This document shows, in pieces, positions 7,099 through 14,207 of a stretch of DNA of 15,182 nt. Position numbers and translations under genes: made by a program. Where the stretch lies: positions 1 through 15,182 of the forward strand of contig DATJHM010000061.1 in assembly GCA_035493895.1 (NCBI GenBank), written 5' to 3'. Each line of letters opens with the position of its first letter. The first letter of the stretch is position 1. The DNA is from DATJHM01 sp035493895 (GTDB lineage Bacteria > Chloroflexota > Ktedonobacteria > Ktedonobacterales > Ktedonobacteraceae). The notes under the pieces were generated by a model. That model searched no databases. It saw only the letters and a list, made by a program, of their open reading frames with translations, and was not told the DNA's origin.

Positions 7099-7135
7099 GA
7101 GCGTTCCTCGCGAAAAACGCTCTCCCGCAAGGGAG
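7099..7135. terminator. Tandem hairpins between convergent genes
   Basis: GAGCGTT (7099-7105) pairs with AACGCTC (7116-7122), and CTCCC (7122-7126) pairs with GGGAG (7131-7135) around a GCAA tetraloop. They lie between the stops of the KGG gene and the convergent HTH gene. There is no long T-run, so termination function is inferred from position. Confidence 0.45.
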
Positions 7136-7146
7136 TTCAGTTGTGT

Positions 7147-8214
7147 TTAGCCGGGTTTGCTGGAAGGTTGGGGATGGAGGGCAAGATAGAGTAAATCTTC
7201 TTCGAGTGTTTGCCAGACGGACAACTCAGCCTGAGCGCGTGTCAGGGGTAGCTGTTGCTGCGCGGATTGGATAGTGTGCTGAGTGACACGTTGGCGAAAT
7301 TGTGCCAGATAGGGTTGTTGGAGGGCGTGCGGAGGCATAAGTTCGAGCTCTATCTCTGGAAAAGAATAAAAATCGCTGATCTCAAAAGCGACCGTGAGCA
7401 GGTCTGTATACGCCTGAATCAGATCGAGATGTGCCTGCGTGAACGTGTATTTTTGTGTACAGGTCAGAGAAAGGCAGCCAGCGGTCTGATCGCCCAGCAG
7501 GAGCGGAGAAGAGACAATACACTCCGCGAAATCAAAAAGATAGGTTGGATAGAGCCAGTTTTGCTCATCCTGATAGTGTGTGACAATGGGATGGCCTGCG
7601 TGCAGAGCATAGCCGGGCTGTGATTCGGCACCAAAGAAGCCGCCGCGTTGTTCCAGATAATTCTCCCAGGAGGGATGAGCGCAGGCAAAGGCCGTATATA
7701 AGCTGCGTACTTTGCGACCATCGCGAGGTGGGACGCAGAGCAGAAGCAGCAGCGTCATTCCCTGGTGGTGTGGATCGAGATGCGCGAGCATTTGTTGCAG
7801 AAGCAGCGTACAAATAGTTGTTTTGCGTAAGAGAGGTGGGCAGGTAGTGCAGGTACTCAAAACGCGGCCATAAAAGGCAGAAGGTACTTCAAAAATAAGC
7901 GAATCTGATTCCTGCAATTCTGAAGCGAGGGCAGGGAAATCCGCCGCCAGAAGAGACCTCATTTCGGTCTGGTGGTGAGGGAGAGCGCGCAAGAGAGAGC
8001 GTAGAGCATCCAGTTTGGGAGTAGATTTGTGGATAGACCAGCGTGTCAGCGTAATGGGTTTCACGCCTATCAGATCGGCGACACGTTGTCGTTCCAGGGG
8101 ATTGCAGATAATCTTGCCCAGAAGTTGGCGCCACGTGCGTAAATCGTTCATGAGATAGCGGCAGAGATTCCGCGCCTGCTGGTTGGGGGAATTGCCGCCC
8201 TCCTTTCTGCTCAT
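7147..8214 (-). CDS. HTH regulator with GAF-like sensor domain
   Basis: A 355-aa protein, probably a soluble regulator. The N-terminal part has a helix-turn-helix at about residues 42-60 (ERQRVADLIGVKPITLTRW), where IGVKPITLTRW looks like an XRE/Cro-type recognition helix. Residues about 113-281 look like a GAF-type sensor: repeated hydrophobic strands, GHPIVTHY and a closing helix QAHLDLIQAYTDLLTVAFE. A CxxC pair (Cys122, Cys125) and Cys135 sit at the start of that domain. The last 70 residues are Gln/Leu-rich helices ending in a Pro/Ser tail. The ATG at 8214 lacks a good ribosome site. Met22 (8151), opening MNDLRTWRQLLG, may be the true start. The ligand and targets are unknown. Confidence 0.65.
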   Translation of the reverse strand: MSRKEGGNSPNQQARNLCRYLMNDLRTWRQLLGKIICNPLERQRVADLIGVKPITLTRWSIHKSTPKLDALRSLLRALPHHQTEMRSLLAADFPALASELQESDSLIFEVPSAFYGRVLSTCTTCPPLLRKTTICTLLLQQMLAHLDPHHQGMTLLLLLCVPPRDGRKVRSLYTAFACAHPSWENYLEQRGGFFGAESQPGYALHAGHPIVTHYQDEQNWLYPTYLFDFAECIVSSPLLLGDQTAGCLSLTCTQKYTFTQAHLDLIQAYTDLLTVAFEISDFYSFPEIELELMPPHALQQPYLAQFRQRVTQHTIQSAQQQLPLTRAQAELSVWQTLEEDLLYLALHPQPSSKPG

Positions 8215-8426
8215 ACTTTTTGTGTGATTTATATTGCTATGCCTGTTATACGATAGATAGGAAACAAAATCGGACCATCAGATGCAAACGGAAAGTAATG
8301 TGGACGAACAAAAGACAGTGCGAGCCCCACGGCTCGCGTATAATGATAAACTGAGCGATATGCTGGCGAGAGAGCCCAGGCTGCGCGCCAGAGAAGGCAT
8401 GCAGAGCTGCGGTAGAGACCGGGGGA

Positions 8427-8460
8427 GAAGTCCCCGGCTTGCAAGCCAGTGGACATAATG
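8427..8460 (+). repeat. Possible relic of an IS200/IS605-type right end
   Basis: GAAGTCCCCGGCTTGCAAGCC here resembles the right-end hairpin of the tnpB relic at 14177-14207 (GAAGCCCCCGGCTTTAGCCG). No transposase remnant lies beside it, so it could be a solo end or a coincidental terminator-like hairpin. Confidence 0.25.
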
Positions 8461-8517
8461 GACAATAAGCACCTGTTTGCGCCTCTGGATAGCCAGGTGT
8501 AGAGATGCAGAGAAAGG

Positions 8518-8543
8518 AAAGTGGAAAGAGCTTTTCCACTTTT
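8518..8543. terminator. 10-bp stem-loop, possible second or bidirectional terminator
   Basis: AAAGTGGAAA (8518-8527) pairs perfectly with TTTCCACTTT (8533-8542) around GAGCT. Both strands leave T-rich 3' flanks (TTTTAA on plus, TTTCCTTTC on minus). It lies downstream of ftsZ and upstream of nothing on the plus strand. Confidence 0.45.
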
Positions 8544-8593
8544 AATCCACGCTTCATGATAATCGCTAGAAGCGGTAGAGCATAAAATACGTT

Positions 8594-8645
8594 AAAAAAA
8601 GAGGTCATAGAGAAGAGTCGCCTCTGTATTGAACAGAGGAGACCT
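8594..8645 (-). terminator. Rho-independent terminator of ftsZ
   Basis: On the minus strand, AGGTC (8645-8641) pairs with GACCT (8606-8602), enclosing an inner perfect stem CCTCTGT/ACAGAGG (8621-8639), and is followed by C and seven T (8600-8594). It begins 7 bp after the ftsZ stop. Confidence 0.7.
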
Positions 8646-8651
8646 GATCAC

Positions 8652-10211
8652 CTACTCATTGCGTTTAAGAAAGGGTGGAACATCGATAGCCTCTTCGGCC
8701 CCATCAGTATGGGGATCATAGCGGGCATCCTGACGACGTCCCATACTGCGAATGCCGCGCAGATCATTCAGGCTCCGCTGCGGTCGAGCTGGAGGGCCAG
8801 CCGGGCGAGCGGGGGGAGGCATGCGCGTGGGAGGAGGCGTGACAGGAGGGACGGCGCGTTGTTCGGGAGCCTGGCGTGCAGGCGTCGAGCGAGGTGGAAG
8901 AGGAGGCAGCGTACTCCCCGTGGCGTTATTATGACCAGTATAATTATTATTTAAAGAGCCGCCATGGGAAGGAGTGAGCCTGAGAGGTTGAGCATGTGTA
9001 TCTTTCTGGATTGTTTGCATGCGGGTAGTGCGTAGCTCTTCCATCCCGGCAGCGATGAGCGTCACGCGCATGCTATCCTTCAAAGCAGGATCAATAACGG
9101 CGCCAAAAGTGATATCTGCGGCATCATCGATGGCCGTACCGATGCGTTCCGCGACCTCATTGACCTCAAAGAGCGTCATATCATCGCCGCCGCTGATATT
9201 GAAGAGGACGCGTCTGGCGCCGCGAATTGTGACATTGAGGAAGCCGCCAGCGATAGCTTCTTCAGCCGCCTGTTGAGCGCGATTGCGACCCTGGCCCTGA
9301 CCGATGCTCATCAGAGCCGTACCTGCTTCGCGCAGGACGCTGCGTACATCGGCGAAATCCACATTCACCATACCGGGGACATTAATGACCTCCGCGATGC
9401 CCTGTACGCCCTGGCGTAGTACATCGTCCGCGACCTTGAAGGCCTCGGAGAGATTGTGTTCGCGTGCGACCGTATTGAGCAAGCGATCGTTGGGGACCGT
9501 AATCAGCGCATCGATTTCAGAGCTGAGTTCAGCGAGGCCCTGATCGGCGACGCGGCGACGGCGAGAGCCTTCGAACGTGAAGGGAAGAGTCACGATCCCC
9601 ACCGTCAGAGCGCCAAGTTTTTTCGCAATAGAGGCAACGACCGGAGCCGCGCCCGTGCCTGTACCGCCGCCCATCCCGGCGGCAATAAATACAAGATCGG
9701 CATCTCCGAGAGCAGCGCGGATCTCGGCGGCGCTCTCCGTGGCAGCGCGCATCCCGACAGCCGAATTGCCGCCAGCTCCCAGACCTTTCGTGTGATGTTG
9801 GCCCAGGCAAATACGATCTGGCGCAGGGGATAGAGCCAGCACCTGGGCATCGGTATTCATAGCGATGAAGCGTACGCCACGCACATGTGCGCTCATCATG
9901 CGATTGATGGCATTCATGCCGCCGCCGCCAACGCCGACCACCACGATATCTACATGATGTTGCGCGTCCGCCAGAGCATCTAAAGGTGATTGCGCTGGAA
10001 AGACATCTTCTGCTGTATCACGTTGGTCCCAATTCGCGCGTACTCGTTCGTCCTGCTCACGCATATCCTCTCCCTCCACCTCGTGTCGTAGTACGGCCCA
10101 TTGATCTTCTTGTTCTTCATACACGTCTGATTTGACCCTGACCTTCTCTACCCATGGTTCCGGGGTGATGTCGCGTTTGTAAGCATTATGTGGTAATGGT
10201 TGCATGCACAT
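8652..10211 (-). CDS. ftsZ: Cell division GTPase FtsZ with long N-terminal extension
   Basis: FtsZ, the tubulin-like GTPase that forms the division ring. From the ATG at 10211 it has 519 aa. The GTPase domain starts at about residue 87 with VDIVVVGVGGGGMNAINRM. The tubulin signature GGGTGTGAAP is at 181-190, FTFEGSRRR at 211-219, NDRLL at 241-245, and the T7 loop NVDFAD at 283-288 keeps the catalytic aspartates. A Pro/Arg-rich linker (about 395-505) leads to the C-terminal binding peptide IDVPPFLKRNE. The first 85 residues are an acidic extension, whereas most FtsZ have about 10-15 there. Start choice is uncertain. GAGG (10219-10222) serves the ATG at 10211. GGAGG (10073-10077) sits 8 nt before an in-frame ATG at 10064, giving 470 aa. 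The frame also opens at GTG 10253. No ftsA, ftsQ or mur genes adjoin it. Confidence 0.96.
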   Translation of the reverse strand: MCMQPLPHNAYKRDITPEPWVEKVRVKSDVYEEQEDQWAVLRHEVEGEDMREQDERVRANWDQRDTAEDVFPAQSPLDALADAQHHVDIVVVGVGGGGMNAINRMMSAHVRGVRFIAMNTDAQVLALSPAPDRICLGQHHTKGLGAGGNSAVGMRAATESAAEIRAALGDADLVFIAAGMGGGTGTGAAPVVASIAKKLGALTVGIVTLPFTFEGSRRRRVADQGLAELSSEIDALITVPNDRLLNTVAREHNLSEAFKVADDVLRQGVQGIAEVINVPGMVNVDFADVRSVLREAGTALMSIGQGQGRNRAQQAAEEAIAGGFLNVTIRGARRVLFNISGGDDMTLFEVNEVAERIGTAIDDAADITFGAVIDPALKDSMRVTLIAAGMEELRTTRMQTIQKDTHAQPLRLTPSHGGSLNNNYTGHNNATGSTLPPLPPRSTPARQAPEQRAVPPVTPPPTRMPPPARPAGPPARPQRSLNDLRGIRSMGRRQDARYDPHTDGAEEAIDVPPFLKRNE

Positions 10212-10459
10212 CCCCAATCCTCTCTTCGGACCATCAAACAGGAAGCGCAGCACGGTTAGGTGGAGCGCGCCTGTGCCGAATTACATCTGGCGAATTGACT
10301 CTCCGAGGCTGGTCAGGTACTGCTTGTTTGTTTGGTCTTTTTTCCCTATGATCAGACTCGTATTACACGCTTGAGATCTATTCGTGTGAATAGAAGGAGC
10401 GGATGGGCGGAGTTGACCACTGGAATACAGATGTACAAGCACCCTTTGCGGGACCTGAC

Positions 10460-10488
10460 ATGATAACAGCATTCCAATCGCATTGTAA
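10460..10488 (-). promoter_or_regulatory. Possible ftsZ promoter
   Basis: Minus strand TTACAA (10488-10483), 17-nt spacer, TATCAT (10465-10460). A perfect TTGACA (10500-10495) lies just upstream but has no -10 box at the right distance. The start would be about 240 nt before the ATG at 10211. Confidence 0.4.
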
Positions 10489-10599
10489 CAAGAGTGTCAA
10501 GTGTAGACTTGATACCAGAATGTGATGCATAGAGGGTTGCTTGCCTCTAATTTAGATAACGTACGAGGAGGAGAAAAAGGATAGAGAAAAGAAAAAAGT

Positions 10600-10653
10600 A
10601 AAAACTCTGATAGGCTCTCCCTGCATGCTCTCATTCTGGTTGAGCTACCAGAG
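10600..10653 (-). terminator. Terminator of the 37-aa gene
   Basis: On the minus strand, CTCTGGTAG (10653-10645) pairs with CTATCAGAG (10613-10605) with one G-T pair, and is followed by TTTTT then further T-rich sequence. A nested alternative hairpin TCTGGT/ACCAGA spans 10635-10652. It starts about 28 bp after the small gene's stop. Confidence 0.5.
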
Positions 10654-10680
10654 TTTAGATAGGGGAAAGAGGCCCGCTGG

Positions 10681-10794
10681 TTAGGAAAGTGCTTTTCCTG
10701 ATTTAGCAGCTTTCTTCTCGCGTTGGGCTTCTTTCTTTTGTTTATTGGATTTGGGTGCAGCCTTCTGAACCTTTTTTTGTTCTTTATTAGCCAC
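10681..10794 (-). CDS. 37-aa lysine-rich small protein
   Basis: GTG at 10794 to TAA at 10681 encodes MANKEQKKVQKAAPKSNKQK followed by KEAQREKKAAKSGKALS. Twelve of 37 residues are Lys, with Ala, Gln and Glu making up most of the rest, so it is very basic, hydrophilic and probably partly helical or disordered. A GCAGG ribosome site lies 6 nt before the GTG, and a terminator-like structure follows, giving a complete small transcription unit. The family is not recognised; RNA-, ribosome- or DNA-binding is only a guess from charge. A longer frame over the same DNA (10497-10796) is out of phase and lacks these signals. Confidence 0.65.
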   Translation of the reverse strand: MANKEQKKVQKAAPKSNKQKKEAQREKKAAKSGKALS

Positions 10795-11040
10795 AAGACA
10801 CCTGCTCTTTCTAACGTTTTACAACGTCCTTGCTACCATATACCGTTAAAGAATAGGTAGCTATTCCACCACTATGATAACACAGGAAATTTACCTGCAC
10901 CATAGGCATATGCAAGACAGCGAGGGGTACAAAAAGAGGGGTTTGGAAGCGTTTTTGTTGGGCAGAGAAGAGCAACTTTGCGTTATTCTGATGTCCAAAA
11001 AGCGCTTCCGGTATAAGCATTGCCAGTATAAGAACAGGAA

Positions 11041-11469
11041 CTAATGTTGTTGAAGAGCCTGGCGTTCGTCATAGCTTGCCATAGCATGAGTGATCATGCG
11101 AATCACGCCGCCGATATCCATAGGTTTGCGGAGAGGAAAGATTCCCCGTTGCTCAAGATCCTTGACGGGTAGAGTCGCGCTCATCATAACAGCAGGGACA
11201 TTGCGTAACGCAGTATACTCTTGCAAGCGGTCATAGAGTTCCAGACCATTCATGCCAGGTAAGCGATAATCGAGCAGGAGCAAACAGGGCATAATTTGAG
11301 GAGTCTGCTCTAGAGCGATGCGACCATTATCTATGACTACCGTATTATAGGGAGTTTCTTCTTCAATAAGTTGCTGGAGGAATTGGGCAATATTTGCGTC
11401 ATCCTCGACAATCAAGATGGTCATGGTATGTGGGCTACGAGCTGCTGGTGGAAAAACCTCCCGTGACAT
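11041..11469 (-). CDS. Single-domain response regulator (CheY-like receiver)
   Basis: A 142-aa protein that is almost entirely one receiver domain. The acidic pocket is VEDD (Asp23, Asp24), the phosphoacceptor is Asp67 in LLLDYRLPGMNGLEL, the switch residue Ser97 sits in MMSAT, and Lys115 is in LRKPMD. All residues needed for phosphorylation are present. No DNA-binding or enzymatic output domain follows, so it would act through protein partners or in a phosphorelay. The start is the ATG at 11469: AAGGAG (11476-11481) lies 6 nt before it. A TTG at 11475 and an internal ATG (MTILIVEDD, Met16) are less likely. No histidine kinase is adjacent. Confidence 0.92.
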   Translation of the reverse strand: MSREVFPPAARSPHTMTILIVEDDANIAQFLQQLIEEETPYNTVVIDNGRIALEQTPQIMPCLLLLDYRLPGMNGLELYDRLQEYTALRNVPAVMMSATLPVKDLEQRGIFPLRKPMDIGGVIRMITHAMASYDERQALQQH

Positions 11470-11628
11470 ACTCAACTCCTTCTCGTAATGGATGAGAAAT
11501 GATCATGTTAAAATAAACATTAGTAATTACGCTATAAGTTACTGTAACGGATATAAAAGTGTTTTGGTGACGTATTGAGCCTGCGAATTGCACGCACGAA
11601 AAAGCAAAGCGTGAGCGACCTGTTGATC

Positions 11629-12216
11629 TTATCGTTCAGGTGGTAGCTCGCTCCATTTCTCCTGAGTCTCCACAACCTGATAGTTTAGCATCGTTTCGAG
11701 TAGTTCGTCAGGCTGTTCCTTACAGAGTAACAACCTGGTATGGAAGGGAGAGATGAACCCTTCCTGAGAAGCATGCGCGACCAGATCGAGGAGGGGCGTA
11801 AAGTAGTTGCAGACATTGAGGAGCCCAATGGGTTTGTGATGGAGGCCTATTTGAGCCCAGGTTGTGATCTCGAAGAGCTCGTCAAAGGTACCAAAGCCGC
11901 CGGGCAGGGCAATAAAGCCATCGGCCAGATCGGCCATCAGTGCTTTCCTCTCATGCATACTCTCTACCTCATACAGTTGATGCAAGTTTGGATGTGCTAC
12001 TTCGCGTGTAAAGAGGCCGCGTGGGATGACCCCAATAACCTCTCCTCCGGCTTCCAGAGCGGCATCCGCAATAGCTCCCATCAGACCGACGCTTGCACCT
12101 CCATAAACGATACCCAGATCATGTGCAACGAGTTCCTTCCCCAGCGCCAGAGCAGCCTCACGAAAAGCGGGCTGTACACCGCTATTGGAACCGGCGAAGA
12201 TGCAAATCCGCCGCAT
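11629..12216 (-). CDS. LOG-family protein (nucleoside 5'-monophosphate phosphoribohydrolase type)
   Basis: A 195-aa Rossmann-fold protein of the LOG (TIGR00730) family. Characterised members cleave cytokinin riboside 5'-monophosphates or other nucleoside monophosphates into base and ribose 5-phosphate. Visible are ICIFAGSNSG near the N-terminus, VYGGASVGLMG (37-47), the MHERKALM motif with Arg90-Lys91, and the hallmark PGGFGTFDELFE (105-116) that binds phosphate and holds the catalytic glutamate. Length is normal. GGAAGG sits 7 nt before the ATG. It lies 160 bp upstream of the response regulator on the same strand, but the AT-rich gap between them suggests a separate promoter for the latter. 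The natural substrate in this organism is not inferable. Confidence 0.93.
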   Translation of the reverse strand: MRRICIFAGSNSGVQPAFREAALALGKELVAHDLGIVYGGASVGLMGAIADAALEAGGEVIGVIPRGLFTREVAHPNLHQLYEVESMHERKALMADLADGFIALPGGFGTFDELFEITTWAQIGLHHKPIGLLNVCNYFTPLLDLVAHASQEGFISPFHTRLLLCKEQPDELLETMLNYQVVETQEKWSELPPER

Positions 12217-12635
12217 AAAAAAACCTTCCTTACTAGTGATTACAAGATATTATACATACAAAACTATACTATACCAGTTCAAAACAATTTTTTCTATACC
12301 TATCCGCGTCCATATTCCCGGCCACGTATCGGTCTATCCTCCGAAGAGGACGTTATTATTGTACTGTATATTTTGGTCTCTGAGAAGTTTATCCCCCCTT
12401 TAGTCACGGAGATTCACAAAGGTCCTCTTTTGCAAAGCCCTGCGTTGCGCGAGAAACGTGCTTGCAGAGCGGACGATACGGTTTGTAGAGTGCACTGTGG
12501 GGTTGTCATGGGAAGCGAGAAGTTGTGTTGTACAATGGAGGAGCGATGGGTGGTGGATGATTGGGGGGAGAAGAGAGGCGAAAGAGAGCTTCATATGAAG
12601 CTGTATTACGAGAGAGGATAGATTTTAAAAGTAAT
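12217..12635. other. 419-bp divergent intergenic region between LOG gene and HAD gene
   Basis: AT-rich near the LOG gene, G-rich near the HAD gene. A consensus TATAAT (minus strand, 12254-12249) lies 33 nt before the LOG ATG with only a weak -35 (CTGGTA) and is its likely promoter. No gene or convincing hairpin was seen; the long plus-strand frame crossing here is antisense to the LOG gene. Confidence 0.5.
12249..12254 (-). promoter_or_regulatory. -10 box of the LOG gene
   Basis: Perfect TATAAT on the minus strand, 33 nt before the LOG start codon. The -35 at 17-nt spacing is CTGGTA, a poor match. Confidence 0.4.
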
Positions 12636-13307
12636 ATGATACGTGCACTTATCTTTGATTTTGATGGACTGATTATAGATACAGAGAAAACTGCTTATCA
12701 ATCCTGGCAAGAGATTTATGTTGAACATGGTTGTGCGTTACCGTTAGAGACGTGGGCGCAATGTATTGGCAATGCAGATCTCTTTGATCCGTTGGACTAT
12801 CTGGAAGAGTTACTTGGCAAGCCGGTGTCGCGGGACGAGTTGAGCGAGCGGCGTCGGTTGCGTCATCTGGAGCTGATTGAGGAGAGTGTGGCGCTGCCGG
12901 GGGTAGAGTTGTATTTGCAGGAGGCGAAGCGTTTCGCATTGAAGCTGGCGGTGGCCTCCAGTTCGCCCCGGAGCTGGGTGGTGCAGCATCTCACGCGGTT
13001 GGGTTTGCTGGACTACTTTGATCGTCTGTGTTGTGGGGACGAGGTCACGAATAAAAAGCCCGATCCTGAGCTGTTTCTGACGGCGTTGCGGTTTCTGGAA
13101 CTGGAGCCTGCGGAAGCGATCGTGCTGGAGGATTCGCCGAATGGGGTACGCGCGGCGAATCGGGCGGGAATTTTTAGCGTGGCGGTGCCTAATCCGATTA
13201 CGGGTCAGTTGCCGTTAGAGCATGCAGATTTGCGTTTGAGCTCGATGGCGGCGTTACCTTTGCAGGAGTTGCTCGATCTGGTGCAGGAGCGGCAGAAGGC
13301 GTCATAG
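12636..13307 (+). CDS. HAD-superfamily hydrolase (beta-phosphoglucomutase/phosphatase-like)
   Basis: A 223-aa cytoplasmic HAD protein. Motif I is DFDGLIIDTE with nucleophile Asp8 and acid/base Asp10. A helical cap covers about residues 15-85. Motif II is VASSSP (107-111). Motif III is NKKPDPELF with Lys140/141, and motif IV is VLEDSPNGV with Glu165-Asp166. The DGxxxDTE form of motif I and LEDSPNGV are typical of the COG0637 group (beta-phosphoglucomutases, sugar-phosphate phosphatases, phosphonatase relatives); the substrate is not determined. The ATG at 12636 matches the family start, though the best purine box (GAGAGG) is about 20 nt away. The frame continues upstream to a TTG at 12561, which would add 25 residues not expected in the family. 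Confidence 0.93.
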   Translation: MIRALIFDFDGLIIDTEKTAYQSWQEIYVEHGCALPLETWAQCIGNADLFDPLDYLEELLGKPVSRDELSERRRLRHLELIEESVALPGVELYLQEAKRFALKLAVASSSPRSWVVQHLTRLGLLDYFDRLCCGDEVTNKKPDPELFLTALRFLELEPAEAIVLEDSPNGVRAANRAGIFSVAVPNPITGQLPLEHADLRLSSMAALPLQELLDLVQERQKAS

Positions 13308-13328
13308 AGCGTGATGAGGCGCTGGCGA

Positions 13329-13376
13329 GGCGGTGAGGGTGAGAGGATGTGATGGGGAGGGGATAACCTCACCGCC
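13329..13376 (+). terminator. 10-bp inverted repeat after the HAD gene
   Basis: GGCGGTGAGG (13329-13338) pairs perfectly with CCTCACCGCC (13367-13376) around a purine-rich 28-nt loop containing GGGATAA. There is no T-run, so it may be a terminator-like or repeat-derived hairpin. The loop and arms recall the GATAAA elements at 436-456 and 3624-3654. Confidence 0.4.
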
Positions 13377-13426
13377 ATAGTTTGTAACAGGGGTGGGATG
13401 GATGTTACTGATGTTGTGCATTGTGG

Positions 13427-13618
13427 TTAGTGGGGGGTGGGTGTGGAGACGTTGCTATTGAGGTCGGTGCCTGTGAGCATGGGTGTGGGTATTGGGCGTA
13501 ACGCGGGATCGTCGAAGGAGAAGGACATAGAGAATGCGAGCAGGAGCAAGAGGATCAGAGCGACGATAAAGAGTGCCAGACCAGAGATGACGTACGACAT
13601 CTTTGTAGAATGATTCAT
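13427..13618 (-). CDS. 63-aa single-pass membrane protein
   Basis: Starts at the ATG at 13618 with GGAGG (13624-13628) 5 nt before it; an ATG at 13630 would add four residues and overlap that site. Residues 1-8 are polar, residues about 9-33 are one strongly hydrophobic helix (VISGLALFIVALILLLLLAF), and the rest is Pro/Thr/Ser-rich (PIPTP, STPTP) and probably extracytoplasmic. Family not recognised. Just upstream of the ribosome site is the inverted repeat TTGTA-N5-TACAA (13644-13658), which could be an operator. Confidence 0.65.
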   Translation of the reverse strand: MNHSTKMSYVISGLALFIVALILLLLLAFSMSFSFDDPALRPIPTPMLTGTDLNSNVSTPTPH

Positions 13619-13740
13619 GATAACCTCCATGAAATAGACGACATTGTATTATGTACAACGAATGAAGAGCGCAATTTTTACGGGAAATGGGATGTTCTTT
13701 TTATCAATCCGCGCCGTAAAACCCCTGCCTTCAGGCATGA

Positions 13741-14193
13741 GGATATAAGGCGCGTTCCTTAGCAAAACAGGGCGAAGAGATCGGCAAATACCTCCCGAAT
13801 GGGGCCGCTGCCAAGAGTGGCCTGAATAAAAGTATCTTGGATGCTGCGTGGGGAACCTTTACCAGCCTCTGTGTAAGCAAAGCGGAAGAAGCTGGCTGCA
13901 CCGTGGCAAAGGTTCCTTCACACCAGAGCACCCAGGCATGTAGCGGGTGTGGCGTCATCGTTGCCAAAGATCTGAGCGTTCGTTGGCACTCTTGCCCGGA
14001 GTGCGGTACGGAGTTAGATCGAGATGAAAATGCCGCCCGTAATATTCTGGAAAAGTATCGTCAGCAGCAGACCATCATAAAAAAGCAACGCACGCCGAAA
14101 AAGAAACGCGCATCGGCTGGGGCAGGAAGTGTCCCACAGGAGTCCGCGCCTCGTGGAGAGAGACGCGCATCCTGTCGAAGCCCCCGGCTTTAG
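13741..14193 (+). pseudogene. tnpB: TnpB (RNA-guided nuclease) C-terminal remnant
   Basis: The frame opens right after a stop at 13738-13740, inside the left-end hairpin, and has no credible start. It reads through NGAAAKSGLNKSILDAAWGT, a TnpB segment, then a zinc ribbon CSGCG ... CPECG and the RuvC-III block DRDENAARNIL with its catalytic Asp. The remaining tail is Lys/Arg-rich, as is usual where tnpB overlaps its guide RNA. About two thirds of a normal 370-430-aa TnpB is missing, including the first two RuvC acidic residues, so no nuclease activity is expected. A TTG at 13837 would give 118 residues. It appears fused directly to the left end by an internal deletion. Confidence 0.8.
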
Positions 14194-14207
14194 CCGTGGG
14201 GTACTTC
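14177..14207 (+). repeat. Right-end hairpin of the tnpB element (omega-RNA 3' region)
   Basis: GAAG-CCCC-C-GGC-loop-GCC-GT-GGGG-TA-CTTC folds into an imperfect hairpin that includes the tnpB stop codon (14191-14193). In intact TnpB elements this 3' region encodes the guide RNA (omega RNA); whether it is still made here is unknown. Confidence 0.6.

Larger units (their letters stand above)
8215..8651. other. 437-bp hairpin-rich spacer between the HTH gene and ftsZ
   Basis: No gene seen; the overlapping minus-strand frames of 64-120 codons lack ribosome sites and family motifs. Hairpins: GCGAGCC-CCAC-GGCTCGC (8320-8337), CTGGCG/CGCCAG (8363-8391), CCGGGG/CCCCGG (8419-8437) followed by the 12-bp palindrome GGCTTGCAAGCC (8436-8447), CACCTG/CAGGTG (8470-8499), a 10-bp stem at 8518-8542 and the ftsZ terminator at 8594-8645. 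Confidence 0.6.
10212..10680. other. 469-bp leader/intergenic region upstream of ftsZ
   Basis: No gene seen; minus-strand frames here lack ribosome sites. It contains a 6-bp hairpin CTATTC-GTGT-GAATAG (10378-10393), the proposed ftsZ promoter and, at its far end, the terminator of the 37-aa gene. The ftsZ leader would be about 240 nt, long enough for regulation. Confidence 0.5.

Noticed and set aside
5878..7138. 15-mer CCCGCAAGGGAGTTC shared by the larB N-terminal region and the 7122-7138 hairpin
   Set aside because: One chance 15-mer match is plausible in 15 kb, and there is no flanking similarity.
9456..9833. Plus-strand frames of 72-125 codons inside ftsZ
   Set aside because: Antisense shadows of a highly conserved gene.
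10497..10796. 99-codon minus-strand frame
   Set aside because: It runs out of phase over the 37-aa lysine-rich gene, which has the better start and stop signals, and it continues through that gene's terminator.
10811..11020. 69-codon minus-strand frame between the response regulator and the 37-aa gene
   Set aside because: No ribosome site, no recognisable domain, odd composition.
11740..12621. 293-codon plus-strand open frame
   Set aside because: It is antisense to the LOG gene over its first half and then crosses an AT-rich spacer; no motif and no ribosome site.
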